Below are positions 31,483 through 42,600 of a DNA stretch of 64,000 nucleotides, one piece after another. The position numbers and the translations under genes were made by a program. Source of the DNA: Pseudomonas taiwanensis (GTDB lineage: Bacteria; Pseudomonadota; Gammaproteobacteria; Pseudomonadales; Pseudomonadaceae); NCBI RefSeq assembly GCF_013393345.1, contig NZ_QJRF01000074.1, forward strand, positions 224,612-288,611, given 5' to 3'. The notes under the pieces are model-generated. The model had not been told where the DNA came from and made no database searches. It was given only the letters and a program-made list of their open reading frames with translations. The first letter of the stretch is position 1; every line of letters begins with the position of its first letter.

Positions 31483-31543
31483 CCCCCAGGGCACTGGCAG
31501 GCCTTGCGGTTATATGTATTGATTGAATGCGGAGTATCCGAAC

Positions 31544-31738
31544 ATGCCAAAGATGAAAACCAAGAGCGGTGCTGCGAAGCGCTTCAAGAAGACTGCTTCC
31601 GGCTTCAAGCACAAGCACGCTTTCAAGAGCCACATCCTGACCAAAATGACTACCAAGCGTAAGCGTCAGCTGCGCGGTTGCACCCAGGTGCACCCGTCTG
31701 ACGTCCGCAAAGTAGAGCGCATGCTGCGCGTTCGTTAA
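31544..31738 (+). CDS. rpmI: 50S ribosomal protein L35
   Basis: A 64-aa basic protein, [17 protein letters not shown] at the start and [14 protein letters not shown] end, typical of L35. The ATG at 31544 follows GGAG. Part of the infC-rpmI-rplT block, with 61 bases after infC where L20-type autocontrol may act. Confidence 0.95.
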   Translation: MPKMKTKSGAAKRFKKTASGFKHKHAFKSHILTKMTTKRKRQLRGCTQVHPSDVRKVERMLRVR

Positions 31739-31766
31739 TCGGTCAAGATTCTAGAGGAAATTACTC

Positions 31767-32123
31767 ATGGCTCGTGTTAAGCGTGGCGTCATCGCTCGTA
31801 AGCGTCACAAAAAGATTCTGAAACTCGCCAAAGGCTACTACGGCGCACGCAGCCGCGTGTTCCGCGTTGCCAAGCAGGCGGTAATCAAGGCTGGCCAATA
31901 CGCCTACCGTGACCGCCGTCAGCGCAAGCGTCAGTTCCGCGCTCTGTGGATCGCTCGTATCAACGCTGGTGCTCGTCAGAACGGTCTGTCCTACAGCCGC
32001 CTGATCGCTGGCCTGAAAAAAGCGGCCATCGAGATCGACCGTAAGGTTCTGGCCGACCTGGCAGTGAACGAAAAAGCGGCGTTTGCTGCGATTGTCGAGA
32101 AAGCTAAGGCCGTTCTGGCTTAA
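31767..32123 (+). CDS. rplT: 50S ribosomal protein L20
   Basis: A 118-aa basic protein ([18 protein letters not shown] at the start, [13 protein letters not shown] later), standard length. L20 binds 23S rRNA early in assembly and is known to repress its own operon in enterics. AGAGGA precedes the ATG. Confidence 0.96.
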   Translation: MARVKRGVIARKRHKKILKLAKGYYGARSRVFRVAKQAVIKAGQYAYRDRRQRKRQFRALWIARINAGARQNGLSYSRLIAGLKKAAIEIDRKVLADLAVNEKAAFAAIVEKAKAVLA

Positions 32124-32166
32124 GTCCCCGACAATCACCGGGCTTGCCCGGTGCTAAACGTCACCG

Positions 32167-32200
32167 ATAGGGGAAGGGCCTTGCGCTCTTCCCCTATTTC
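32167..32200 (+). terminator. Terminator or attenuator before pheS
   Basis: A 10-bp perfect stem ATAGGGGAAG / CTTCCCCTAT around an 11-base loop, followed by TTTC, lies 18 bases before pheS. A second stem CACCGGGC-TT-GCCCGGTG is at 32136-32153. They may end part of the transcript after rplT, or regulate pheST. No Phe-rich leader peptide is visible. Confidence 0.6.
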
Positions 32201-32217
32201 GTATCTGGAGTCAGTAA

Positions 32218-33234
<1,017 letters not shown>

Positions 33235-33257
33235 GTCGCAGCGTCCGAAACGAATCC

Positions 33258-33400
33258 AGAGCCTGTTTCAACGCCTTGCGAGCTAGAGCTATGCAAGGCA
33301 AAAGCAGGCGAAAAAGCGCAGTTTACGCGTTGTAAATGAGCATTTTGAGCCTGCTTTTAACGCAGCAGAGCCGACGCGCAGCAGGCGTTGAGCAGGCTCT
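33258..33400. repeat. MITE-like inverted-repeat element between pheS and pheT
   Basis: A 143-bp unit with terminal inverted repeats: left arm AGAGCCTGTTTCAACGCC (33258-33275), right arm complementary at 33384-33400 with one indel. Inside is a second inverted pair, AAAAGCAGGC and GCCTGCTTTT. It fills nearly all of the pheS-pheT gap and ends 11 bases before the pheT start, leaving pheT its ribosome site AGGAG. It has no coding capacity. I recall closely similar intergenic repeats in other Pseudomonas genomes. Confidence 0.75.
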
Positions 33401-33411
33401 AGGAGAAGAGG

Positions 33412-35790
33412 ATGAAATTCAGTGAACACTGGCTGCGGAGCTGGGTCAGCCCGCAGGTTTCCCGTGATGAGCTGGTCGCTCGTCTGTCCATGGCTGGCCT
33501 CGAAGTCGACAGCGTTACTCCGGTAGCGGGCGCCTTCAGCGGTGTGGTCGTGGGCGAGGTGCTGAGCACCGAACAACACCCGGACGCCGACAAGCTGCGC
33601 GTCTGCCAGGTGAGCAATGGCAGTGAGACCCTCCAGGTCGTGTGCGGCGCGCCTAACGTGCGCCCTGGCCTGAAGATTCCTTTCGCCGTGATCGGTGCTG
33701 AGCTGCCGGGCGACTTCAAGATCAAGAAGGCCAAGCTGCGTGGCGTTGAGTCCAACGGCATGCTCTGCTCGGCTTCCGAACTGCAGATCAGCGATGACCA
33801 TGACGGTCTGATGGAGCTGGCTGATGATGCTCCGGTAGGCCAGGACATTCGTGCGTACCTGGGCCTGGATGACGTGATCATCGAACTGGGCCTGACCCCG
33901 AACCGCGGCGATTGCCTGAGCATGTCCGGCCTGGCCCGTGAAGTGGGTGCGCTCTACGCTGCCCCGGTGACTCGTCCGCAAGTTCCCGCCGTTGCACCAG
34001 CCCATGACGAAGTCCGTCCGGTCGAAGTGACCGCTCCGGCTGCCTGTCCGCGCTATCTCGGCCGCGTGATCCGCAATGTCGACCTGTCCCGCCCGACTCC
34101 GTTGTGGATGGTTGAGCGCCTGCGTCGTTCCGAAGTGCGTTCCATCGATGCTGCCGTCGACATCACCAACTACGTGATGCTTGAACTCGGCCAGCCCATG
34201 CACGCGTTCGATCTCGCCGAAATCAATGGCGGCGTCCGTGTGCGCATGGCGGAGGAGGGCGAGAAACTCGTCCTGCTCGACGGTCAGGAAGTCAGCCTGC
34301 GCGCCGACACCCTGGTCATCGCCGACCACACTCGTGCCCTGGCCATCGCAGGTGTCATGGGTGGTGAGCACAGCGGCGTCAGCGACAAGACTCGCGACCT
34401 GTTCCTCGAAGCGGCGTTCTTCGACACCATCGCCGTTGCCGGCAAGGCCCGTTCCTATGGCCTGCATACCGACTCGTCGCACCGCTTCGAGCGTGGCGTC
34501 GACTTCCAACTGGCTCGCGAAGCCATGGAGCGCGCCACTGGCCTGCTGCTGGAAATCGTCGGCGGCGAAGCGGGCCCGATCATCGAGGCGGCCAGCCAGG
34601 AAAGCCTGCCGAATGTGGCTCCGGTTACCCTGCGTGCTGAGCGCATCACCCAGATGTTGGGTATGGAAATGGACGCTGCCGAAATCGAGCGTCTGCTTAC
34701 TGCGTTGGATCTGAAAGTCACCGCTGAAGGTGCCGGTCAGTGGCGTGTTGAAGTGCCGAGTCATCGCTTCGACATCAGCCTCGAAGTGGATCTGATCGAA
34801 GAGCTGGGTCGCCTTTATGGCTACAACCGCCTGCCGGTTCGCTACCCGCAAGCCCGTCTTGCCCCGCGTGCTCGTGCCGAAGGTGCTGTTGAGCTACCGG
34901 CCCTGCGCCGCCTGCTCGTAGCCCGTGGCTACCACGAAGCCATTACCTACAGCTTCATCGATCCGAAGTTGTTCGAGCTGTTCAACCCGGGCGTTAAGCC
35001 GCTGATGCTGGCCAACCCCATCTCCGCGGATATGGCTGCCATGCGTTCTTCGCTGTGGCCAGGTCTCGTGAGCGCGTTGCAGCACAACCTCAATCGTCAG
35101 CAATCCCGTGTTCGCCTGTTCGAAAGCGGTCTGCGTTTCGTGGGTCAACTCGAAGGCCTGAAACAGGAGCCCATGCTCGCGGGTGTGATCTGTGGTTCCC
35201 GTCTGCCGGTAAGCTGGGCCAACGGCCGTGACGCCGTCGACTTCTATGATGCCAAGGCAGATGTAGAAGCCATCCTCGGTGCCGCTGGCGACCTGGGTGC
35301 CTTCAGCTTCGTAGCGGGTGAGCATCCTGCCCTGCATCCGGGCCAGACCGCTCGCATCGAAAGAGAAGGGCGCCTGGTAGGTTTCCTCGGTGCGCTGCAT
35401 CCGGAACTTGCCAAGGCCCTGGACCTGGATCAGCCGGTCTACATGTTCGAGCTGGTACTGGCTGAAGTGATGCAAGGCAAGCTGCCGAAGTTCAGCGAGC
35501 TGTCGCGCTTCCCTGAAGTGCGCCGTGACCTTGCCCTGCTGGTGGATCGCGACGTTGCCGCCGAGTCGGTACTCGCCACCATCCGTGAGGCTGCGGGCGA
35601 ATGGCTCACTGACCTCAGGCTATTTGACGTGTATCACGGTAAAGGCATTGATCCGCTTAGAAAAAGCTTGGCGGTCGGCTTGACCTGGCAGCATCCATCG
35701 CGCACTCTTACTGACGATGAGGTGAACAACACAACGCAAAACATCGTCACCTCGCTGGAAGACAGGTTCAATGCCACGTTAAGGAAGTAG
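33412..35790 (+). CDS. pheT: Phenylalanyl-tRNA synthetase beta chain
   Basis: The 792-aa beta chain. It opens with MKFSEHWLRSWVSP, then a tRNA-binding domain (EQHPDADKLRVCQV), the B3/4 editing domain and B5 (VPSHRFDISLEVDLIEELG), and ends in the ferredoxin-like anticodon domain (FSELSRFPEVRRDLALLVD). Complete and normal in length. The stop is three bases before ihfA. Confidence 0.97.
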   Translation: MKFSEHWLRSWVSPQVSRDELVARLSMAGLEVDSVTPVAGAFSGVVVGEVLSTEQHPDADKLRVCQVSNGSETLQVVCGAPNVRPGLKIPFAVIGAELPGDFKIKKAKLRGVESNGMLCSASELQISDDHDGLMELADDAPVGQDIRAYLGLDDVIIELGLTPNRGDCLSMSGLAREVGALYAAPVTRPQVPAVAPAHDEVRPVEVTAPAACPRYLGRVIRNVDLSRPTPLWMVERLRRSEVRSIDAAVDITNYVMLELGQPMHAFDLAEINGGVRVRMAEEGEKLVLLDGQEVSLRADTLVIADHTRALAIAGVMGGEHSGVSDKTRDLFLEAAFFDTIAVAGKARSYGLHTDSSHRFERGVDFQLAREAMERATGLLLEIVGGEAGPIIEAASQESLPNVAPVTLRAERITQMLGMEMDAAEIERLLTALDLKVTAEGAGQWRVEVPSHRFDISLEVDLIEELGRLYGYNRLPVRYPQARLAPRARAEGAVELPALRRLLVARGYHEAITYSFIDPKLFELFNPGVKPLMLANPISADMAAMRSSLWPGLVSALQHNLNRQQSRVRLFESGLRFVGQLEGLKQEPMLAGVICGSRLPVSWANGRDAVDFYDAKADVEAILGAAGDLGAFSFVAGEHPALHPGQTARIEREGRLVGFLGALHPELAKALDLDQPVYMFELVLAEVMQGKLPKFSELSRFPEVRRDLALLVDRDVAAESVLATIREAAGEWLTDLRLFDVYHGKGIDPLRKSLAVGLTWQHPSRTLTDDEVNNTTQNIVTSLEDRFNATLRK

Positions 35791-35793
35791 CGT

Positions 35794-36096
35794 ATGGGGG
35801 CTCTGACGAAAGCTGAGATGGCTGAACGTCTTTATGAAGAGCTTGGCCTGAATAAACGGGAAGCCAAGGAATTGGTGGAGCTGTTCTTCGAGGAAATCCG
35901 TCAGGCGCTGGAGCACAACGAACAGGTGAAGTTGTCCGGGTTCGGCAATTTCGACTTGCGCGATAAGCGTCAGCGGCCTGGCCGAAACCCGAAGACAGGA
36001 GAGGAAATCCCGATCACGGCTCGCCGTGTGGTCACTTTCCGTCCAGGGCAGAAACTCAAAGCCAGGGTCGAAGCTTATGCTGGAACCAAGTCATAA
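35794..36096 (+). CDS. ihfA: Integration host factor alpha subunit
   Basis: A 100-aa DNA-bending protein. [20 protein letters not shown] and [20 protein letters not shown] are the family hallmarks, with the DNA-intercalating [14 protein letters not shown] arm. It works as heterodimer with IhfB in recombination and transcription. It directly follows pheT and overlaps the next gene by 20 bases. Confidence 0.97.
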   Translation: MGALTKAEMAERLYEELGLNKREAKELVELFFEEIRQALEHNEQVKLSGFGNFDLRDKRQRPGRNPKTGEEIPITARRVVTFRPGQKLKARVEAYAGTKS

Positions 36097-36433
36097 CGAC
36101 GAGTTGCCGCCGATTCCAGGCAAGCGATACTTCACTATTGGCGAAGTTAGTGAACTCTGCGCGGTCAAGCCCCACGTGCTGCGTTACTGGGAGCAGGAAT
36201 TTCCCCAGCTCAACCCAGTAAAGCGGCGCGGGAACAGGCGCTACTACCAGCGTCAGGATGTGCTGATGATTCGGCAGATCCGTGCGCTTCTATACGATCA
36301 GGGCTTCACCATCGGCGGGGCGCGCCAGCGCCTCTCCGGGGACGAAGCCAAGGAAGACACTACCCAGTACAAGCAGCTCATCCGCCAGATGATTGCCGAG
36401 CTCGAGGACGTCCTCCATGTTTTGCGGAAGTGA
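36077..36433 (+). CDS. MerR-family transcriptional regulator
   Basis: A 118-aa protein. After a short head it has the MerR helix-turn-helix [20 protein letters not shown] and the wing [17 protein letters not shown], then a coiled coil ([20 protein letters not shown]) for dimerisation. It has no metal-binding or drug-binding extension. It overlaps ihfA and is always the neighbour of ihfA in pseudomonads and enterics, but its target is not known to me. Confidence 0.93.
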   Translation: MLEPSHNDELPPIPGKRYFTIGEVSELCAVKPHVLRYWEQEFPQLNPVKRRGNRRYYQRQDVLMIRQIRALLYDQGFTIGGARQRLSGDEAKEDTTQYKQLIRQMIAELEDVLHVLRK

Positions 36434-36519
36434 ATTTTTTTGAAAAAAACCTTCCACAATTCAAAAGCTTAAGATATAGTTCGCTCCGCTTCCGGTGATC
36501 CGGAGCGAGCTACAAAACG

Positions 36520-36588
<69 letters not shown>

Positions 36589-36597
<9 letters not shown>

Positions 36598-36641
36598 TAT
36601 TCAGAGAAAGGCCGGTTCAGAAATGAACCGGCCTTTTTCGT
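36589..36641 (+). repeat. Direct repeat copy A (attL-like) with tRNA-Pro terminator
   Basis: 53 bases starting in the tRNA 3' end (TCCCGACCA) and running through the hairpin GGCCGGTTC-AGAAAT-GAACCGGCC and its T-run to CGT. The same 53 bases are present without mismatch at 37883-37935. A third, shorter copy lies at 60897-60948. The hairpin is also the tRNA terminator. This layout is what integration at a tRNA 3' end leaves behind. Confidence 0.8.
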
Positions 36642-36779
36642 ATGCGCGATTTGGCCACGCAAGGACTTAGACAAAAAGCTGGGTAATGCCGGTTTGCTGC
36701 GTGTTCATCATTCATGGGTGAAGTCAGCGCTTCCAGTCTTTCTGCGGGCAATGGGCGAGCGCTTGATGGGAAGTCGAAA

Positions 36780-37556
36780 ATGCTCGAAAGCGAAGACATG
36801 CCTCTTACCACTGATGTATCCCCGATCTTCATCGGCTGGGATGTCGGTGGCTGGAACTGCGACAAGAACCCCACCAGTCGAGACGCCCTGGTGGTGATTG
36901 ATTCCCAGCGCCAGATCCAGGGAAAGCCCTGGCGCGGCAATCTGCGCAGATGCATCAACCAGTCAGGCAATACATCAGAGTTCATTGCCAAGATTCTTGA
37001 GCTGTGTGAGCTGGATTCCACCTGCTTCAGTCGGGCGCCTGTGGTGTTGGCCATCGATACGCCCCTTGGATTCTCCAGCGCCTTCATTGATCTGATCATG
37101 CAAGGTAGGGCGACCGGCCCGATCGAGAACTCTTCGAGCAACCCTTATCTGTTCCGGCACACCGAGCGCTTCCTCTTCGAGCGGGGGCTTAGCCCGCTCT
37201 CGGCAGTCAAGGACATGATCGGTAGCCAGGCGACCAAGGGCATGCATGTGCTCGCGCGGTTTGCGCCCTACATCGAGCGCTGTGGCGTGTGGACGGACAA
37301 CCAGCATCTACGCGTCATCGAGGCCTACCCAGCCTCTGGTAAGCGCTCGACAGTGATGCGTGATTTGCTGCAGTTCTATGGTCGTCCGCCGCATCTGGGG
37401 CATGTCGATCAGTGGGATGCGTTGGCCTGTGCGCTGATCGCCTGGGTATTCCACTCCCAGCCGGAGCTACTCGCGCAGCCTTGTGCAGATGCGCCCGAAA
37501 GAGAGGGCTGGATCTTTGTTCCTGCCGATGGGCTCGCCGCCCAGTCCGAAAAGTAG
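36780..37556 (+). CDS. DUF429 (RNase H-like) protein
   Basis: A protein of about 258 aa with the DUF429 pattern: FIGWDVGGW (first acidic residue), VVLAIDTPLGF (second) and HVDQWDALACALIAWVF (third), spaced as in RNase H-fold predicted nucleases. The start is uncertain: ATG codons at 36714, 36780 and 36798 are in frame and none has a good ribosome site; I use 36780. It sits alone between copies A and B of the tRNA-derived repeat, so it is cargo of an integrated segment. The function is unproven. Confidence 0.6.
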   Translation: MLESEDMPLTTDVSPIFIGWDVGGWNCDKNPTSRDALVVIDSQRQIQGKPWRGNLRRCINQSGNTSEFIAKILELCELDSTCFSRAPVVLAIDTPLGFSSAFIDLIMQGRATGPIENSSSNPYLFRHTERFLFERGLSPLSAVKDMIGSQATKGMHVLARFAPYIERCGVWTDNQHLRVIEAYPASGKRSTVMRDLLQFYGRPPHLGHVDQWDALACALIAWVFHSQPELLAQPCADAPEREGWIFVPADGLAAQSEK

Positions 37557-37618
37557 TCGCGTGCCGGCGTCATACCGGCCGCATTTCTCGGTGGAGAAGA
37601 ATTACTCTAGTCGCGCCC

Positions 37619-37765
37619 TCAGATGCTCCGCCGTCTCTGCATCCGGGCACGTAGCACCCCTTCATCGACCACTCGCACCGGATTGGTGTTCGCCACGTAA
37701 TCATCCAGGCTCTGGGGCAGCTGCGTGCTTTGGCCTCGACACGCTCTCTGGATGAAACGCTTCAT
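37619..37765 (-). pseudogene. IS1182-type transposase, N-terminal remnant
   Basis: A 48-codon frame starts MKRFIQRACRGQSTQLPQSL and continues DDYVANTNPVRVVDEGVL, the N-terminus of IS1182-family transposases, then runs out of homology and stops after RMQRRRSI. More than 400 residues are missing. The start codon side has IS-end-like sequence (37859-37880). It marks an old insertion inside the island. Confidence 0.75.
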
Positions 37766-37858
37766 GGGCCGCCCGCTTTGAAGCCCGACGGCAGCATAAC
37801 AAGGTCGCTGGCCACGTTTTTTAACAGCCTGGGCCAGAAACGGGCGTTTAGAGTAGAG

Positions 37859-37880
37859 AATATAAATCTGTCCCCCTTTT
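37859..37880 (-). repeat. Mobile-element-end motif
   Basis: Read on the - strand it is AAAAGGGGGACAGATTTATA, nearly the same as AAAAGGGGACGGATTTATTT found twice at 53.86 and 54.23 kb. It lies upstream of the transposase remnant and directly before repeat copy B, which suggests it is an IS-end fragment. Confidence 0.5.
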
Positions 37881-37882
37881 CT

Positions 37883-37935
37883 TCCCGACCATATTCAGAG
37901 AAAGGCCGGTTCAGAAATGAACCGGCCTTTTTCGT
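37883..37935 (+). repeat. Direct repeat copy B (tRNA 3' end plus terminator)
   Basis: An exact copy of 36589-36641, including TCCCGACCA of the tRNA end but no other part of a tRNA. It is 88 bases before the first defence gene. It can be the right end of a 1.29-kb insertion or the left end of the 23-kb defence island. Confidence 0.8.
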
Positions 37936-38022
37936 GCTTGCATTTTTCTTTTCCCATTTCCAATTGGTTGCCAATAGAGATTAGCTTACCCTTAGTGCAT
38001 AAACGTGCGGTAAGGGACTACT

Positions 38023-39597
38023 TTGGACATTTTTCCCCGCTATCAGCTGCGACCAAGACTCAAGGGCGAGGCAAGGGTCTACGATCTGCTCGCAAAGGTT
38101 CCCGACAGGCACGGCTTCGCTGTTCACTCTGTAAATCTGCCAGAGCACGAGTACAAGCGCTGGGGAGAGGCTGATTTTATTATCGTTTCTCGATCAGGAG
38201 TGACGCTGCTGGAGGTCAAGGGCGGCTCCGTGAGTCTTGCTGGCAAGGTGTGGCGTTACGAGAATGCTCGGGGCCAAGCAATTACTTCGACAGAGGGGCC
38301 TGCCCGTCAGGCGATGTCGGCAGCCGTCGCATTAGAGAAACTGCTGGCGAAGCACCTTGACAAGAAGGTCCGTAGTCGGTGGGGGGTGGTATTTCCCTAC
38401 TGTAGTTTCAAGAAAAATGTAGCGGAACTACCGACTTCCCGGCTTGCAAATAACCTGACTTGCAGCGAATTAAGTTCATTCCAGGATTGGCTGATAAATC
38501 TTCCCTTCGATCAGCATAAGCCGAAGGACTTTGCGCTCGAAGATGCGGATATTGATCGGATTCGCGAGATTCTCGTTCCAGAGCTGAGTGCGGCCACCTC
38601 GCTAGGTCTTGTAGTTAGGTCTACGCAAGAGGAGGCGATACGTTTGACGGAGCAGCAGTTCGCGATCCTTGAAAGCCTGGAGGTCAATTCTAGACTCTGC
38701 ATTTCCGGCGGCGCTGGAACCGGCAAGACTGAATTGGTTGCGCTTTGTGCGCGGGCTGAAAGAGCCGCCGGTCGAACGCCGGCGATAGTGGTGAGCGGAA
38801 CGCCTCTCTCGGCCGCGCTTCGAAGCCGAATGAGCGCTTTTGGTATTCCTGTTGTTTCGGATTCTTTGCCGATTGGTACTGACACATTAATCGTGGATGA
38901 AGGCCAAGACTTCGCACAACCGGATCGCATGGAGATGCTTTTCCGTCAGCTACCCGGGGGCGTTTCAGGTGGGAGATGGCGATGGTTCATGGATCCGAAT
39001 CTTCAATTCACTAGTTTCGCGCCTGATTCGGAATGTCTGAAGTCCCTCGCTTGTAATTCGGCTGGTGTGGTCCTGACAAGGAATGTTCGCTCCACTCGCG
39101 AAATCGTCAATTCGATCAGGGCATTTCTTGATGCGGATGTCGGCATTTCTCAGATCGATGGATTTGGTATTAAAGTTGGCTTTCATTCTGTCGGGAACAC
39201 CGATGGCGAGCTGGCAGCAGTCAGAAGACTGATCGAATTTATGCTTGAGGATGGGGTTCGGCCATCAGAGATGGCGGTACTTGGGGCTGGCGCTGAACTT
39301 GGGCCGACTTGCAAGAAAGTGCTCCAGCAAATGCGAGGCCTTTTCCGACCACTCTCGTTGGAGGGGGAGATTCAGTCATCAGTTCACGGCGTGGTGTGCG
39401 GCATATCAGCTTTCCGTGGGCTTGAGGCTCGAGTGGTATTTCTCGTCGATTTGCACCTACTGCCTACAGATCAACGTGGGGAGTCACTGCTCTACATCGG
39501 TATGTCAAGGGCATCAGCGTCTCTCCAGCTGCTGGTTCAGCCAGAGTTCGGGGCTTTTCTCAAGGCGTTGATCAGGAATTCATTCGAACGGAAGTAA
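38023..39597 (+). CDS. NERD-domain nuclease fused to SF1 helicase
   Basis: A 524-aa protein, first gene of the defence operon. Residues about 10-125 are a NERD nuclease-related domain: ARVYDLLAKVP, then EADFIIVSRSGVTLLEVKGG with the D...ExK pattern of PD-(D/E)XK nucleases. Residues about 205-515 are a UvrD-like SF1 helicase: Walker A GGAGTGKTEL, Walker B DTLIVDEGQDF, TRNVRSTREI (motif IV region) and LYIGMSRA (motif VI). The start is TTG at 38023, six bases after AAGGGA. NERD-helicase fusions occur in several defence loci. It ends seven bases before drmA. Substrate and partners are inferred. Confidence 0.82.
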   Translation: MDIFPRYQLRPRLKGEARVYDLLAKVPDRHGFAVHSVNLPEHEYKRWGEADFIIVSRSGVTLLEVKGGSVSLAGKVWRYENARGQAITSTEGPARQAMSAAVALEKLLAKHLDKKVRSRWGVVFPYCSFKKNVAELPTSRLANNLTCSELSSFQDWLINLPFDQHKPKDFALEDADIDRIREILVPELSAATSLGLVVRSTQEEAIRLTEQQFAILESLEVNSRLCISGGAGTGKTELVALCARAERAAGRTPAIVVSGTPLSAALRSRMSAFGIPVVSDSLPIGTDTLIVDEGQDFAQPDRMEMLFRQLPGGVSGGRWRWFMDPNLQFTSFAPDSECLKSLACNSAGVVLTRNVRSTREIVNSIRAFLDADVGISQIDGFGIKVGFHSVGNTDGELAAVRRLIEFMLEDGVRPSEMAVLGAGAELGPTCKKVLQQMRGLFRPLSLEGEIQSSVHGVVCGISAFRGLEARVVFLVDLHLLPTDQRGESLLYIGMSRASASLQLLVQPEFGAFLKALIRNSFERK

Positions 39598-39604
39598 TTC
39601 GCAT

Positions 39605-42600
39605 ATGGACAGACAGGAAAAAGAAGAGTTGCGCAAACAGTTTGTCGGCGAAGTATTCGCTAGGCTTGTCGGCCCTTCATCACCCAGTGAGGAGCTCCGG
39701 GAGAAGCCCAATAAGCGTTATCTCACAGGCATGCTTTTCCCGAAAGGAGCGACCACAAGAGGCGCAACTGCAGACGAAGATGATTTGGCTGGAGATTCTT
39801 CTGTCGACGATGACCAGGCGGAGAGTGAGTCCGCCATGGATATGCTCTTCCAAAAGCTCCCTGCTTCCGTTGGCCTGACTTTTGCCATTGATGAGGAAGA
39901 GACCAAGATTCACGTAGAACTTGGGGGCGCCAGATACCTGAGGCAGGCGGCTGAGCTGGTAGCTGAGGAGGTAGATTCCGAGGAGGCACATAAGAAAGGC
40001 TCAAAGCGTAGGCATCTAGTTTGGAAGCGTATTTCATTAGTCCAGGGAGCTACTGGCGAGCTCGTCGAGTTTTCTGCAGCTTCGGATGGTGAGCAGGAGA
40101 GGCTGGTATTTGGTGGCAGGGCTAGTCTTCGCTTGTACATTCGGCGTGCACAGGGTGTTCGCATTGCTACCGTTTCGCTGGTGAACGAGAGCACAACTGG
40201 TGAGGAGGAATTTCTCCAAGTCGAGAACATCTTGTTCCAGGTTCGCATGAAGTGCCGACCCGTTAACGGCGTCACTGCTTACCCGGATCCACCGACTATC
40301 AGCGAGGATATCGAGTCAGAAGAGCTGGCGCTCCAGTATCGGGCCCTCCCCGCGTTTGCGGTTGGGCATGGCTGTGGTGTGGAGTGGCCTGAGGCTATTT
40401 TGGGGCGTGTTGAATCAGTTGCAGTAGATTTCGTGCCATCTCTGGAAGTTCCGCCAGTGACGACCGATATTGATTCCCTACCTGATGATGTGAAGGCAGC
40501 ACTATCAATTTTTCGCTTGCAGGATTCAGAGTTCGATCCGATACCGGCATTTTCGAGATTCATCTCGGCATATCAGGAATGGTACGACGTGCTTGCCAAA
40601 GCGAGCTTCCCTGAGCGGTTCAAGAAGCCGCGGGATCGTATCTTGCTGCGCATCGATGGCGCGATAAAGCGGATGCAAGATGGCGTTCAGCTCCTCACAT
40701 CTGAATCAGCGTCGATGGATGTCTTCAGGCTTGCCAATCGCGCGATGCTTCTTAGCATCGCACGGGCTGCAGCAAATCGAGATCGGGAGCCCGGGCAGGT
40801 CTATGAGGACGTTTCTCTTGCTGCTATTAATCCGGAGGACTTCCGCTGGCGCCCCTTCCAGTTAGCTTTCTTTCTGCTGTCGCTGCGTGGTCTGTGGGAG
40901 TCAGATCATGCGGATAGATCGATCGTAGACCTCATCTGGTTCCCAACTGGTGGCGGAAAAACAGAAGCGTACCTCGCGGTAGCTGCGTTTGAGATGATTC
41001 GTCGCCGGGTCATAGAGGGAGAGCGGGGTGGCGGTACGGCAATCATCAAGCGATACACCTTGCGCCTACTTACCATCCAACAGTTCGAGCGGGCCGGGAG
41101 CCTTATCTGTGCCCTCGAGACCCTGAGGCGAGCTGGGGCAATTCCGGGTGTGACAGCATTCAGCTTGGGTCTGTGGGTCGGGAAGGATTCCTCGCCAAAT
41201 GATTACACTCATGCAGTTGCTGACCTCAACAAGATCCGTTCTGCAATAGGCAAGGTTGAGGGTGTCAAGGTACCGCTGAAGCAGTGCCCTGCGTGTGCTA
41301 CGCCCATTGTGCCGTCACCGAAAGATGAAGGTGATGAGGGGGTTGGGCTGCGATTGGCAGATGGGGCCGTCGAAGTCTTCTGTCCGAATCCTTTTTGCTC
41401 ATTTCATGAGGCATTGCCAATTAGCTTCATTGATGAGCACCTCTACGCATACCCCCCGACGATGCTTCTTGGCACGATCGACAAGTTTGCCATGCTCGCT
41501 TGGCGCGATGAAGCGCGAGCATTTTTCGGAACAGGCGGGCACGTCTCTCCCCCTTCGCTGGTCATCCAGGATGAGTTGCACCTTATCTCGGGGCCGCTTG
41601 GCACCTTGGCAGGTATTTATGAGGCTGCGATCGATACCGCCATCGGGTGTCTCGGCGCTCGAGCAAAATATATCTGTGCAACTGCAACGATACGTCGCGC
41701 GGATGACCAGATCAGAAAGCTCTATGGCCGAGAGGCGTCGCTCTTCCCACCTCCGGGCCTGGATGCGGCGGACTCTTTCTATTCCAAATCTGAGTCTAAC
41801 GTAGCTGGACGACTTTATATTGGGGCGATGGGACAAGGACATACGCCGACTTTCTCGAACGTAATTACTGCTGCAGCTCTTCTTGCTGCAGGTGGTGTTA
41901 TGAGGCAGCGAGTTGCAGAGCTTGCCGACACGTGGTGGACGCTTGTGGCCTACCACAACAGCAAGCGCGAACTAGGCAAGACACTCTCGCTGGCAAGAGA
42001 CGACATCCCGGCGCGTCTGAAAGCGCTGGGCGAAAAGCGGACAGTATCTGGTGCGGGCGTAAAGGAACTATCTGCAAACCTAAGGGACAGTGAGATTCCT
42101 GAAGCGCTGCATCAACTTGGAATCGCGATTCCTGACCAGTCAGCTCTTGATTTTGTGGCTTGCACCAACATGCTTTCCGTAGGTGTTGATGTCCAGCGGC
42201 TTGGATTGATGATGGTCAACGGACAGCCGAAGACCGTTTCCGAATACATCCAGGCCTCAAGCCGAGTTGGTCGTGACAGCAAGCGCTTACCAGGTATTGT
42301 CCTTGCGTTGTTCAGTCCCTCAAAGCCTAGGGACCGTTCTCATTACGAGTTTTTCCGGGCTTTTCACAAGGGATACTACCGTCACGTAGAGCCGACAAGC
42401 GTCACCCCCTTTGCCCAGCCTGCGCAGGATCGAGGTCTCCACGGTGCTTTCCTAGCTCTAGTACGCATGGTGTCCGCCATTCACGCAAACAACCATGCAT
42501 CAAAGATTAGTACGAAGAGTGACGAGATCTGGCAGCTTGCAGAAGTGTTCCTCAACCGTGTCGATGAGGCTCGCGACGGAGACATTCTTGAGTCTCGTGA

